Positions 19,899 through 30,003 of a stretch of DNA of 64,000 bases are shown piece by piece. Each line of letters opens with the position of its first letter. Within the stretch, counting starts at the first letter, position 1. The DNA lies in contig NC_042963.1 of NCBI RefSeq assembly GCF_901001165.1, positions 41,625,304 through 41,689,303 on the forward strand. The letters run 5' to 3'. Origin of the DNA: Salmo trutta (lineage: Eukaryota; Chordata; Actinopteri; Salmoniformes; Salmonidae). The notes beneath the pieces are model-generated. The model ran no database searches. It was not told the DNA's origin and worked only from the letters and a program-made list of their open reading frames with translations. Made by a program: the position numbers and the translations under genes.

Positions 19899-20908
19899 CA
19901 CACACCTGAGGGGTCCCAGTGTTAAAGGATCAGCATGGCAGACGTGTTGTTGCCTAGTCTTACCACCTGGGGGCAGCTTGTCAGGAAGTCCAGGATCCAG
20001 TTGCAGAGTGAGGTGTTTAGTCCCAGAGTCCTTAGCTTAGTGATGAGCTTCGTGTGCACTATGGTGTTGAACGCTGAGCTGTAGTCGATGAACAGCATTC
20101 TCACATAGGTGTTCCTTTTCTCCAGGTGGGAAAGGGCAGTGTGGAGTGCGATTGAGATTACGTCATCTGTGGATCTGTTGGGGGGCCGGTATGCGAATTG
20201 GAGTGGGTCTAGGGTGTCCGGGAGGATGCTGTTTATGTGAGCCATGACCAGCCTTTCAAAGCACTTCATGGCTACTGACTTGAGTGCCACAGTGTGGTAA
20301 TCATTTAGGCAGGTTACCGTTGCTTCCTTAAGCACAGGGACTATGGTGGTCTGCTTGAAACATGTTGGTGTTACAGACTCGGTCAGGGACAGGTTGAAAA
20401 TGTCAGTGAAGAAACTTGACAGTTGGTCCGCGCATGCTTTGAGTATACGTCCTGGTAATCCATCTGGCCCAGCGGCTTTGTGAATGTTTACCTGTTTAAA
20501 GGTTTTGTTCACATCGGCTACCGAGGGCGTTATCACACAGTCATCCAGAACAGCTGGTGCTCTTGTACATGCTTCAGTGTTGCTTGCCTCGAAGCGAGCA
20601 TAAAGGGCCTTCAGCTCTTCTGGTAGACTCGCGTCACTGGGCACCTCGCATCTGGGTTTCCCTTTGTAGTCCGTAATAGTTTTCAAGCCCTGCCACATCC
20701 TACGAGCGTCAGAGCCCGTGTATCTTAATCGTGTATTGACGCTTTGCTTGTTTGATGGTTCGTCTGATGGCATAGCGGGATTTCTTCCAAGCGTTCGGAT
20801 TAGTCTCCCGCTCCTTGATAGCGGCAGCTCTAGCCTTTAGCTTGATGCGGATGTTGCCTATAACCAATGGCTTCTGTACGTACAGTCACTGTGGGGACGA
20901 CGTCATCG
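19899..20908 (-). mobile_element. Rex1-like LINE, 5' part
   Basis: Resumes the Rex1-like element of 13300-14221 on the minus strand, with homology restarting near CACCTGAGGGGTCCC. It runs right to about 20908, where an L1/Tx1-like unit begins. About a dozen bases of the expected sequence at the join are missing, so the insertion was not clean. Confidence 0.85.
19922..20773 (-). pseudogene. Rex1-like reverse transcriptase, N-terminal and middle part
   Basis: A 283-residue open stretch with HKAAGPDGLPGRILKACADQ, LNDYHTVALKSVAMKCFERL, PLQFAYRPPNRSTDDVIS and MLFIDYSSAFNTIVHTKL, the first RT blocks of Rex1/Babar-type LINEs. The YADD-type block is on the other side of the insertion (13.9-14.1 kb). 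Upstream endonuclease sequence is missing, so the element was also 5'-truncated or decayed. Confidence 0.87.
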
Positions 20909-22480
20909 ATGTCCGTCCACTGACCACTGGCAATGAAAACATGCCATCCACAGTATTTTCAGATGGAAGTAATCAGATAACATTGAAAGGGTGTCCGTTG
21001 TCTTGCTAAGCCAGTGGCAGGGACTCTAAATGGCTTTTTCCACTGCTACAGCATCCTGTTTGGCCTCCGATGTGGCCATGCTCAATGTAAAGATAAAGGG
21101 TGAATACGGATATGAATGATTATTAATTATAAGGAATATGAATTCAGAGGGCAGAAATTATTAAAAATTAAAGCATTAGACCTCTCACTAAAGTCTTCAG
21201 TCATTCAAAAGTTATACTTCAATCCAAACTGGTTCTCTTGCAGATTAGTAAGAATGTCTCACCCCATGTTCAAGAATGGCCTTTTCCCCTTTATTCAGAT
21301 TACAACCTCTCACTTTCGATTATCTGAAAATTAAATCATCTCTAAAATATTGCTATTTTTAAAACAAGTTGGTTGCAATTTCAGTTTAATACACCAGAAA
21401 AGACAGAACAAATATTACAACAAATATTATGGTTAAATTCAAATATACTAATTGCTAAAATAAAAAATACAAATAAAGAATAAAGAAAGGGGAACATTTT
21501 GTCAATTATTTCCTAATTGGGACTGGTGGAGTTATGTCACACATGCAGCTAACAAAATATGGAAATGGAAATGTCTGCTCTACTCAAAATTACAACCAGC
21601 TAATTGCAGCAAAAATGGAAGAGGCAAGTGGAAGGGGAAGAAAGTAAGAATCTTGTCTGTCGGCCGTGCATTAAAGACCAGAATTGGTTAAAGAAAATTG
21701 TGATTAATAAAAAAGTATACCAGTTTCATTTAAAGGACCAAAAAATATACGACTGTGCCATATAGATTGCAAAATAGTTGGGAAGAGTTTTTCGATGTAC
21801 CGATTCCATAGCACATGGTTTATGAACTGATACACAAAACAATGCTGGATTCAAAACTTTGACTTTTTCTATTTAAATTATTATACAAAATTCTTGCAAC
21901 CAATAAAATTGTATATATATGGGGGATACAACCATCCCAGTACTGCAGATTTTGCTGCGAAGAGACAGAATCATTAGATAATTTGTTTTGGTACTGTCCA
22001 TATGTAGCATGTTTTTGGTCGCAGGTTCAGGAATGGCTTAAGAATTGTAACAATTACCTGGAGCTAACTCTGCAAATAGCACTGCTGGGTGATTTAAAAA
22101 AAATCATAGTCAATCGATTAATAATATAATAACACTCTTGGCAAAAAAAAAAAAATTTAATTTACAATATCTAGAATCTATGAGAATAGAACATTTCAGA
22201 ACTTTTGTGAAACATCACAGCACAGTTGAAAAATATATGGCAAAGAGAAATCTAAACTGGATGGTGTTCAGAGATTCTGTAGATGGGAGGGGTTGAGTGG
22301 AGCAGAAGGATGCGGCAAAAACAAACAAAAGATTACAAGAGTTAACTAAACTGTGTCCGTAAAAATGTATATAGTATGTATAAGCTGGAAGTAGAAGCCT
22401 ACAAGTTGTTGTCCATTAGTTTACTCCAATTAGGGGAGGGGTGGTTCGGTTAGGGGAAAATAATAAAGGAAAATATATGC
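20909..22480 (+). mobile_element. L1/Tx1-like LINE remnant
   Basis: Decayed plus-strand sequence. Broken frames at 21600-22330 give LSAVH, RPELVKENCD, EEFFDVPIP, then YCRFCCEETESLDNLFWYCP, which resembles the C-terminal cysteine-containing region of L1-type ORF2, and later EHFRTFVKHHSTVEKYMAK. No complete ORF survives. The first 810 bp recur inverted at 28319-29135. Confidence 0.65.
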
Positions 22481-22493
22481 AAATATGCATACA

Positions 22494-22689
22494 GCACCAG
22501 TCAAAAGTTTGGACACACCTACTCATTCCAGAGTTTTGCTTTATTTTTACTATTTTCTACAATGTCGAATAATAGTGAAGACATCAAAACTATGAAATAA
22601 CACACATGGAATTATGTAGTAACCAAAAAACTGTTAAACAAATCAAAATGTATTTTATATTTGAGATTCTTCAAAGTAGCCACCCTTTG
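22494..22689 (-). mobile_element. Tc1-like transposon remnant, left part
   Basis: Begins CAGCACCAGTCAAAAGTTTGGACACACC, the tip of the Tc1 family also seen at 45948, and runs to CCACCCTTTG, where LINE A is inserted. The element continues at 27988. Confidence 0.88.
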
Positions 22690-22856
22690 TTTCCGGTCAC
22701 AACTTGCAGACTTGTTTACGCTGTTGTGCGTTTTTGTTGCCGTTTTTACTTTGCTACCTGACGGTTTTTACTTTTTTATTACCGTATATTTTTACTTTTT
22801 CCCTCACTCAACTTTTTTTTCATTCAACTCTCCTACCCCGGAGGTTTTATCTGGAC

Positions 22857-23852
22857 ATGGTTCGTCAGGACTTCAAACAGCCGAAGCTAAGTAACATTAA
22901 CATGATGCCTTCTAATTGCAGTCGTTGTACTCATAATATACAGGAGAACGATCGCCTTACGGCAAGGATAGCTGTGCTGCAAGCCCAGCTTCAGACGCAA
23001 TCGTTAGGCAAGGGTCATTTCAGTGTAGGAAAGGATGAAACAGCGTCTGTGCCACCAGCAAGTACAGATAGTAACGTTAGTATAAACCCCCTCGCACGGT
23101 CCCCGCAGCCGGACATCTTTCTCATGGCTTCTGGAGGGAAACGCTGTAGGAATGCTCAACCGGTGTCGCTTATTCAGCCGACAGAAACTTTCAACCGGTT
23201 CTCCCCGTTAAGCGAGTCGGAGTCGGAGGCCGAGACTTCTCTGGTCTCTGCTCCTCCCGTTGTGGGGTCTGAGACGCCGACGGCTCCCACCATTAGCTCT
23301 GACAAATTGAAAACCCTAGTCATTGGCGACTCCATTACCCGCAGTATTAGACTTAAAACTAATCATCCAGCGATCATACACTGTTTACCAGGGGGCAGGG
23401 CTACCGACGTTAAGGCTAATCTAAAGACGGTGCTGGCTAAAGCTAAAACTGGCGAGTGTAGAGAGTATAGAGATATTGTTATCCAGGTCGGCACCAACGA
23501 TGTTAGGATGAAACAGTCAGAGGTCACCAAGCGCAATATAGCTTCAGCGTGTAAATCAGCTAGAAAGATGTGTCGGCATCGAGTAATTGTCTCTGGCCCC
23601 CTCCCAGTTAGGGGGAGTGATGAGCTCTACAGCAGAGTCTCACAACTCAATCGCTGGATGAAAACTGTTTTCTGCCCCTCCCAAAAGATAGAATTTGTAG
23701 ATAACTGGCCCTCTTTCTGGGATTCACCCACAAACAGGACCAAGCCTGGCCTGCTGAGGAGTGACGGACTCCATCCTAGCTGGAAGGGGGGCTCTCATCT
23801 TATCTACGAACATAGACAGGGCTCTAACTCCTCTAGCTCCACAATGAAATAG
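22857..23852 (+). CDS. LINE A ORF1: coiled-coil and SGNH/GDSL esterase-like protein
   Basis: 331 residues from the ATG at 22857 (MVRQDFKQPK); the upstream open stretch has no ATG. The second copy has exactly the same length. Near the N terminus CSRCTHNIQENDRL leads into a short coiled coil (RIAVLQAQLQTQ). From about residue 145 an SGNH hydrolase domain is visible: block I VIGDSITRSI with the nucleophile Ser, block III VGTNDVRMKQ, and block V RSDGLHPSW with the catalytic Asp and His. In CR1/L2-group LINEs such ORF1 proteins bind RNA or lipids and may be active esterases; that role is family knowledge. The ORF ends TAG at 23850, next to ORF2. Confidence 0.93.
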   Translation: MVRQDFKQPKLSNINMMPSNCSRCTHNIQENDRLTARIAVLQAQLQTQSLGKGHFSVGKDETASVPPASTDSNVSINPLARSPQPDIFLMASGGKRCRNAQPVSLIQPTETFNRFSPLSESESEAETSLVSAPPVVGSETPTAPTISSDKLKTLVIGDSITRSIRLKTNHPAIIHCLPGGRATDVKANLKTVLAKAKTGECREYRDIVIQVGTNDVRMKQSEVTKRNIASACKSARKMCRHRVIVSGPLPVRGSDELYSRVSQLNRWMKTVFCPSQKIEFVDNWPSFWDSPTNRTKPGLLRSDGLHPSWKGGSHLIYEHRQGSNSSSSTMK

Positions 23853-23853
23853 G

Positions 23854-26800
23854 GTGCAGGCCAGGCAACAGGCTGTTAGCCAGCCTGCCAGCTTAGTGGA
23901 GTCTGCCACTAGCACAGTTAGCGTAGTCAGCTCAGCTTTCCCCATTGAGACCGTGTCTGTGCCTCGATCTTGGTTGGGCAAAATTAAAAATGGCGGTGTT
24001 CACTTCACTAATCTTACTAGTATAAAGACCTCCTCCATTCCTGCCATTATTGAAAGAGATTGTGATACTTCACATCTCAAAATTGGGCTACTTAATGTTA
24101 GATCCCTCACTTCCAAGGCAGTTATAGTCAATGAACTAATCACTGATCATAATCTTGATGTGATTGGCCTGACTGAAACATGGCTTAAGCCTGATGAATT
24201 TACTGTGTTAAATGAGGCCTCACCCCCTGGTTACACTAGTGACCAAACCCCCCGTGCATCCGGCAAAGGCGGAGGTGTTGCTAACATTTACGATAGCAAA
24301 TTTCAATTTACAAAAAAAAAAACAATGACGTTTTCGTCTTTTGAGCTTCTAGTCATGAAATCTATGCAGCCTACTCAATCACTTTTTATAGCTACTGTTT
24401 ACAGGCCTCCTGGGCCATATGCAGTGTTCCTTACTGAGTTCCCTGAATTCCTATCGGATCTTGTAGTCATAGCAGATAATATTCAAATTTTTGGTGACTT
24501 TAACATTCACATGGAAAAGTCCACAGACCCACTCCAAAAGGCTTTCGGAGCCATCATCGACTCAGTGGGTTTTGTCCAACATGTCTCTGGACCTACTCAC
24601 TGCCACAGTCATACTCTGGACCTAGTTTTGTCCCATGGAATAAATGTTGTGGATCTTAATGTTTTTCCTCATAATCCTGGATTATCGGACCACCATTTTA
24701 TTGCGTTTACAATTGCAACAAATAATCTGCTCAGACCCCAACCAAGGAAGATTAAAAGTCGTGCTATAAATTCTCAGACAACCCAAAGATTCCTTGATGC
24801 CCTTCCAGACTCCCTCTGCCTACCCAAGGACGTCAGAGGACAAGAATCAGTTAACCACCTAACCGAGGAACTCAATTCAACCTTGCGCAATACCCTAGAT
24901 GCAGCTGCACCCCTAAAAATTAAAAACATCTGTCATAAGAAACTAGCTCCCTGGTATACAGAAAATACACGAGCTCTGAAGCAAGCTTCCAGAAAATTGG
25001 AACGGAAATGGCGCCACACTAAACTGGAAGTCTTCCGACTAGCTTGGAAAGACAGTACCGTGCAGTATCGAAGAGCCCTCACTGCTGCACGATCATCCTA
25101 TTTTTCCAACTTAATTGAGGAAAATAAGAACAATCCGAAATTTCTTTTTGACACTGTCGCAAAGCTAACTAAAAAGCAGCATTCGCAAATGGAGGATGGC
25201 TTTCACTTCAGCAGTAATAAATTTATGAACTTTTTTGAGGAAAAGATCCTGATCATTAGAAAGCAAATTACGGACTCCTCTTTAAATCTGGGTATTCCTC
25301 CAGGGCTTCATTGTCCAGAGTCTGCACAACTCTGCCAGGACCTTGGCTCAAGGGAGATACTAAAGTGTTTTAGTACTATATCTCTTGACACAATGATGAA
25401 AATAATCATGGCCTCCAAACCCTCAAGCTGCATACTGGACCCTATTCCAACTAAACTACTGAAAGAGCTGCTTCCTGTGCTTGGCCCTCCTATGTTGAAC
25501 ATAATAAACGGCTCTCTATCCACCGGATGTGTACCAAGCTCACTAAAAGTGGCAGTAATAAAGCCTCTCTTGAAAAAGCCGAATCTTGACCCAGAAATTA
25601 TAAAAAACTATCGGCCTATATCGAATCTTCCATTCCTCTCAAAAATTTTAGAAAAAGTTGTTGCGCAGCAACTCACTGCCTTCCTGAAGACAAACAATGT
25701 ATACGAAACGCTTCAGTCTGGTTTTAGACCCCATCATAGCACTGAGACTGCACTTGTGAAGGTGGTAAATGACCTTTTAATGACGTCAGACCGAGGCTCT
25801 GCATCTGTCCTCGTGCTCCTAGATCTTAGTGCCGCTTTTGATACCATCGATCACCACATTCTTTTGGAGAGATTGGAAACCCAAATTGGTCTACATGGAC
25901 AAGTTCTGGCCTGGTTTAGATCTTATCTGTCGGAAAAATATCAGTTTGTCTCTGTGAATGGTTCGTCCTCTGACAAATCAATTGTAAATTTCGGTGTTCC
26001 TCAAGGTTCCGTTCTAGGACCACTATTGTTTTCACTATATATTTTACCTCTTGGGGATGTCATTCGAAAACATAATGTTAAATTTCACTGCTATGCGGAT
26101 GACACACAGCTGTACATTTCAATGAAACATGGTGAAGCCCCAAAATTGCCCTCGCTAGAAGCCTGTGTTTCAGACATAAGGAAGTGGATGGCTGCAAATT
26201 TTCTACTTTTAAACTCGGACAAAACAGAGATGCTTGTCCTAGGTCCCAAGAAACAAAGAGATCTTCTGTTGAATCTGACAATTAATCTGGATGGTTGTAC
26301 AGTCGTCTCAAATAAAACTGTGAAGGACCTCGGCGTTACTCTGGACCCTGATCTCTCTTTTGAAGAACATATCAAGACTGCTTCAAGGACAGCTTTTTTC
26401 CATCTACGTAACATTGCAAAAATCAGAAACTTTCTGTCCAAAAATGACGCAGAAAAATTAATCCATGCTTTTGTTACTTCTAGGCTCGACTACTGCAATG
26501 CTCTACTTTCCGGCTACCCGGATAAAGCACTAAACAAACTTCAGTTAGTGCTAAATACGGCTGCTAGAATCCTGACTAGAACCAAAAAATTTGATCATAT
26601 TACTCCAGTGCTAGCTTCCCTACACTGGCTTCCTGTTAAGGCAAGGGCTGATTTCAAGGTTTTACTGCTAACCTACAAAGCATTACATGGGCTTGCTCCT
26701 ACCTATCTTTCCGATTTGGTCCTGCCGTACATACCTACACGTACGCTACGGTCACAAGACGCAGGCCTCCTAATTGTCCCTAGAATTTCTAAGCAAACGG

Positions 26801-26934
26801 CTGGAGGTAGGGCTTTCTCCTATAGAGCTCCATTTTTATGGAATGGTCTGCCTACCCATGTGAGAGACGCAGACTCAGTCTCAACCTTTAAGTCTTTACT
26901 GAAGACTTATCTCTTCAGTAGGTCCTATGATTAA
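23854..26934 (+). CDS. LINE A ORF2: endonuclease and reverse transcriptase, open
   Basis: About 1026 codons, open from 23848. No ATG lies between there and the endonuclease; the first codon usable as a start is GTG at 23854, five bases after the ORF1 stop codon begins. Endonuclease motifs: IGLLNVRSLTSKA (about residue 77), IGLTETWLKPDE, VYRPPGPY, IFGDFNIHM and LSDHHFIAF. RT motifs: KNYRPISNLPFLSKILEKV, SGFRPHHSTETALVKV, LLDLSAAFDTIDHH, GVPQGSVLGPLLFSLY and CYADDTQLYI (about residue 747). The C-terminal part includes SRLDYCNALLSG and HWLPVKARADFK. No stop or shift was seen, so the copy may be recently active. Translation probably needs reinitiation or another non-AUG route. Confidence 0.93.
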   Translation: MQARQQAVSQPASLVESATSTVSVVSSAFPIETVSVPRSWLGKIKNGGVHFTNLTSIKTSSIPAIIERDCDTSHLKIGLLNVRSLTSKAVIVNELITDHNLDVIGLTETWLKPDEFTVLNEASPPGYTSDQTPRASGKGGGVANIYDSKFQFTKKKTMTFSSFELLVMKSMQPTQSLFIATVYRPPGPYAVFLTEFPEFLSDLVVIADNIQIFGDFNIHMEKSTDPLQKAFGAIIDSVGFVQHVSGPTHCHSHTLDLVLSHGINVVDLNVFPHNPGLSDHHFIAFTIATNNLLRPQPRKIKSRAINSQTTQRFLDALPDSLCLPKDVRGQESVNHLTEELNSTLRNTLDAAAPLKIKNICHKKLAPWYTENTRALKQASRKLERKWRHTKLEVFRLAWKDSTVQYRRALTAARSSYFSNLIEENKNNPKFLFDTVAKLTKKQHSQMEDGFHFSSNKFMNFFEEKILIIRKQITDSSLNLGIPPGLHCPESAQLCQDLGSREILKCFSTISLDTMMKIIMASKPSSCILDPIPTKLLKELLPVLGPPMLNIINGSLSTGCVPSSLKVAVIKPLLKKPNLDPEIIKNYRPISNLPFLSKILEKVVAQQLTAFLKTNNVYETLQSGFRPHHSTETALVKVVNDLLMTSDRGSASVLVLLDLSAAFDTIDHHILLERLETQIGLHGQVLAWFRSYLSEKYQFVSVNGSSSDKSIVNFGVPQGSVLGPLLFSLYILPLGDVIRKHNVKFHCYADDTQLYISMKHGEAPKLPSLEACVSDIRKWMAANFLLLNSDKTEMLVLGPKKQRDLLLNLTINLDGCTVVSNKTVKDLGVTLDPDLSFEEHIKTASRTAFFHLRNIAKIRNFLSKNDAEKLIHAFVTSRLDYCNALLSGYPDKALNKLQLVLNTAARILTRTKKFDHITPVLASLHWLPVKARADFKVLLLTYKALHGLAPTYLSDLVLPYIPTRTLRSQDAGLLIVPRISKQTAGGRAFSYRAPFLWNGLPTHVRDADSVSTFKSLLKTYLFSRSYD

Positions 26935-27987
26935 GTATAGTCTGGCCCAGGAGTGTGAAGGTGAACGGAAAGGCTGGAGCAACGAACCGCCCTTGCTGTC
27001 TCTGCCTTGTCGGTTCCCCTCTTCCCACTGGGATTCTCTGCCTCTAACCCTTTTACAGGGGCTGAGTCACTGACTTACTGGTGTTCTTCCATGCCGTCCA
27101 TGGGAGGGGTGCGTCACTTGAGTAGGTTGAGCCACTGACGTGGTCTTCCTGTCTGGGTTGGCGCCCCCCCCTTGGGTTGTGCCGTGGCGGACATCTTTGT
27201 GGGCTATACTCGGCCTTGTCTTCGGACGGTAAGTTGGTGGTTGTAGATATCCCTCTAGTGGTGTGGGGGCTGTGCTTTGGCAAAGTGGGTGGGGTTATAT
27301 CCTGCCTGTTTGGCCCTGTCCGGGGGTATCATCGGATGGGGCCACAGTGTCTTCTGATCCCTCCTGTCTCAGCCTCCAGTATTTATGCTGCAGTAGTTTA
27401 TGTGTCGGGGGGCTAGGGTCAGTCTGTTACATCTGGAGTATTCTCTTGTCTTATCCAGTGTCCTGTGTGAATGTAAATATGCTCTCTCTAATTCTCTCTT
27501 TCTTTCTTTCTCTCGGAGGACCTGAGCCCTAGGACTACCTGGCATGATGACTCCTTGCTGTCCCCAGTCCACCTGGCCATGCTGCTGCTCCAGTTTCAAC
27601 TGTTCTGCCTGCGGCTACGGAACCCTGACCTGTTCACCGGACGTGCTTGTTGCACCCTCGACAATTACTATGATTATTATTATTTGACCATGCTGGTCAT
27701 TTACGAACATTTTAACATCTTGACCATGTTCTGTTATAATATCCACCCGGCACAGCCAGAAGAGGACTGGCCACCCCTCATAGCCTGGTTCCTCTCTAGG
27801 TTTCTTCCTAGGTTTTTGGCCTTTCTCAGGAGTTTTTCCTAGGGAGTTTTTCCCAGCCACCGTGCTTCTTTCACATGCATTGCTTGCTGTTTGGGGTTTT
27901 AGGCTGGGTTTCTGTACAGCACTTTGAGATTTCAGTTGATGTACGAAGGGCTATATAAATAAATTTGATTTGATTTGATTTGATTTG

Positions 27988-28130
27988 CCTTGATTACAGC
28001 TTTGCACACTCTCGGCATTCTCTCAACCAGCTTCATAGGTTAGTCATGCATTTCAATTAACAGTGTGCCTTGTTAAAATTGTATTTGTGGAATTTCTTTC
28101 CTTCTTAATGTATTTCATCCAATCAGTTGA
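27988..28130 (-). mobile_element. Tc1-like transposon remnant, right part
   Basis: Continues the element of 22494-22689 across the LINE A insertion (CCTTGATTACAGCTTTGCAC, then GGAATTTCTTTCC). Homology to the Tc1 family fades after CCAATCAGTTG at about 28125. The transposase middle is already deleted, so this was a small internally deleted copy. Confidence 0.8.
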
Positions 28131-28318
28131 GTTAACCAATGATATTAGGCCATACTTGGCCATGATTACAAACACCTGTGTGTCTCTTGACACTATATAA
28201 ATGACTCATCGCGCAGTGTTTGTGATGATACCCTGATGAAGACAGCTTCGCTGTCGAAACGTTGGTTATTAAATTGTTGCATCTGAGCTCTTAGAGTGTG
28301 CGGCTTTCCTTTATTTTC

Positions 28319-29135
28319 TAATACTTTTTTATTAATCACAATTTTCTTTAACCAATTCTGGTCTTTAATGCACGGCCGACAGACAAGTTTCTTAATTTTT
28401 CCCCTTTCCACTTGCCTCTTCCATTTTTGCTACAATTAGCTGGTTATAATTTTAAGTAGATTAGACATTTCCATTTCCATATTTTGTTAGCTTCATGTGT
28501 GACATAACTCCACCAGTCCCAATTAGGAAATAATTGACAAAATGTTCCCCTTTCTTTATTCTTTATTTGTATTTTTTATTTTAGCAATTAGTATATTTGA
28601 ATTTAACCATAATATTTGTTGTAATATTTGTTCTGTCTTTTCTGGTGTATTAAACTGAAATTGCAACCAACTTTCTATGGCTTGTTTTAAAAATAGCAAT
28701 ATTTTAGAGATGATTTAATTTTCAGATAATCGAAAGTGAGAGGTTGTAATCTGAATAAAGGGGAAAAGGCCATTCTTGAACATGGGGTGAGACATTCTTA
28801 CGAATCTGCTAGAGAACCAGTTTGGATTGAAGTATAACTTTTGAATGACTGAAGCCTTTAGTGAGAGGTCTAATGCTTTAATTTTAATAATTTCTGCTCT
28901 CTGAATTCATATTCCTTATCATTAATAATCATTCATATCCGTATTCACCCTTTATCTTTACATTGAGCATGGCCACATCGGAGGCCAAACAGGATGCTGT
29001 AGCAGTGGAAAAAGCCATTTAGAGTCCCTGCCACTGGCTTAGCAAGACAACGGACACCCTTTCAATGTCATCTGATTACTTCCATCTGAAAATACTGTGG
29101 ATGGCATGTTTTCATTGCCAGTGGTCAGTGGACGG
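28319..29135 (-). repeat. Inverted copy of the 20909-21720 L1/Tx1-like segment
   Basis: Read on the minus strand it matches 20909-21720 nearly base for base, from TCCGTCCACTGACC at the right edge to AATAAAAAAGTAT at the left. A few substitutions and single-base indels are visible. The two outer boundaries coincide exactly. Inner neighbour 28200-28318 has CCTGATGAAGACAGC and GTCGAAACGTTGG, another dispersed fish repeat motif. Confidence 0.9.
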
Positions 29136-29496
29136 ATTGAATCATTCAGCCATGAGTGTTTGGAATGGCTTCAAAAGGAGACAAGAATAACAGTTGATTC
29201 ATGTTTTTGCCTTCAGGAGTTTAATTGAATCTCTGCCCCAGGGACACATCAGTTGTGCCAATGGCTTTACATTATGTTACAGTAGGTCTACCTTGATTTC
29301 CCATCAGGATAAAAGTTGCAGTGATTCATGCTGGGAAACGGCCATGCAGGGAAACGGCTTGTGAACACATTTGGTAGATGTAACTCACCTTTAAATTAAT
29401 TTATTAATTTTCACTCTCTGTTTATGTTCATATAATGTGTTATAATGTGTTATGTCCTTTTGTTTTCAGGAGCTCCAGGGCTGAATAAACTCATGG

Positions 29497-29998
29497 CAAA
29501 ACTGCTGCCAATGACTGGAACGAATTGCAAAAATCACTGAAGCTGGAGTCTTATATCTCCCTCACTTACTTTAAGCATCAGCTGTCAGAGCAGCTTACCG
29601 ATCATTGCACCTGTACACAGCCCATCTGTAAATAGCCCACCCAACTACCTCATCCCCATATTGTTATTTATTTTTTGCTCCTTTGTACCTCAGTGTCTCT
29701 ACTTGCACATTCATCTTCTGCACATCTATCACTCGAGTGTTTAATTGCTAAATTGTAATTATTTCACCACTATGGCCTATTTATTGCCTTACCTCCCTAG
29801 TCTCACTACATTTGCACACACTGTATATAGATTTTTCTATTGTGTTATTGACTGTATGTTTGTTTATTCCATGTGTAACTCCGTGTTGTTTTTGTCGCAC
29901 TGCTTTGCTTTATCTTGGCCAGGTCGCAGTTGTAAATGAGAACTTGTTCTCAACTGGCCTACCTGGTTAAATAAAGGTGAAATAAAAATAAAAAATAA
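29497..29998 (+). mobile_element. LINE B 3' fragment
   Basis: A 5'-truncated copy of the LINE at 18321-19898, from CTGCTGCCAATGACTGGAAC to GGTTAAATAAAGGTGAAATAAA plus an A-rich run. It encodes only the last 50 or so residues of the RT protein and the 3' UTR. Confidence 0.88.
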
Positions 29999-30003
29999 AA
30001 AAA

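Larger units (their letters stand above)
22690..27985 (+). mobile_element. LINE A: full-length L2/CR1-group LINE with SGNH-type ORF1
   Basis: A 5.3-kb non-LTR element with two open reading frames, a roughly 1-kb 3' UTR and a tail of GATTT/TGATT repeats after CTATATAAATAAATTTGATT. It is inserted in a Tc1 remnant with a short TTTG duplication (22686-22689 and 27984-27987) that merges with the tail. An esterase-bearing ORF1 is known from CR1/L2-group LINEs. A second copy is at 58116-62298 and a 3' fragment at 19062-19253. Confidence 0.92.
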
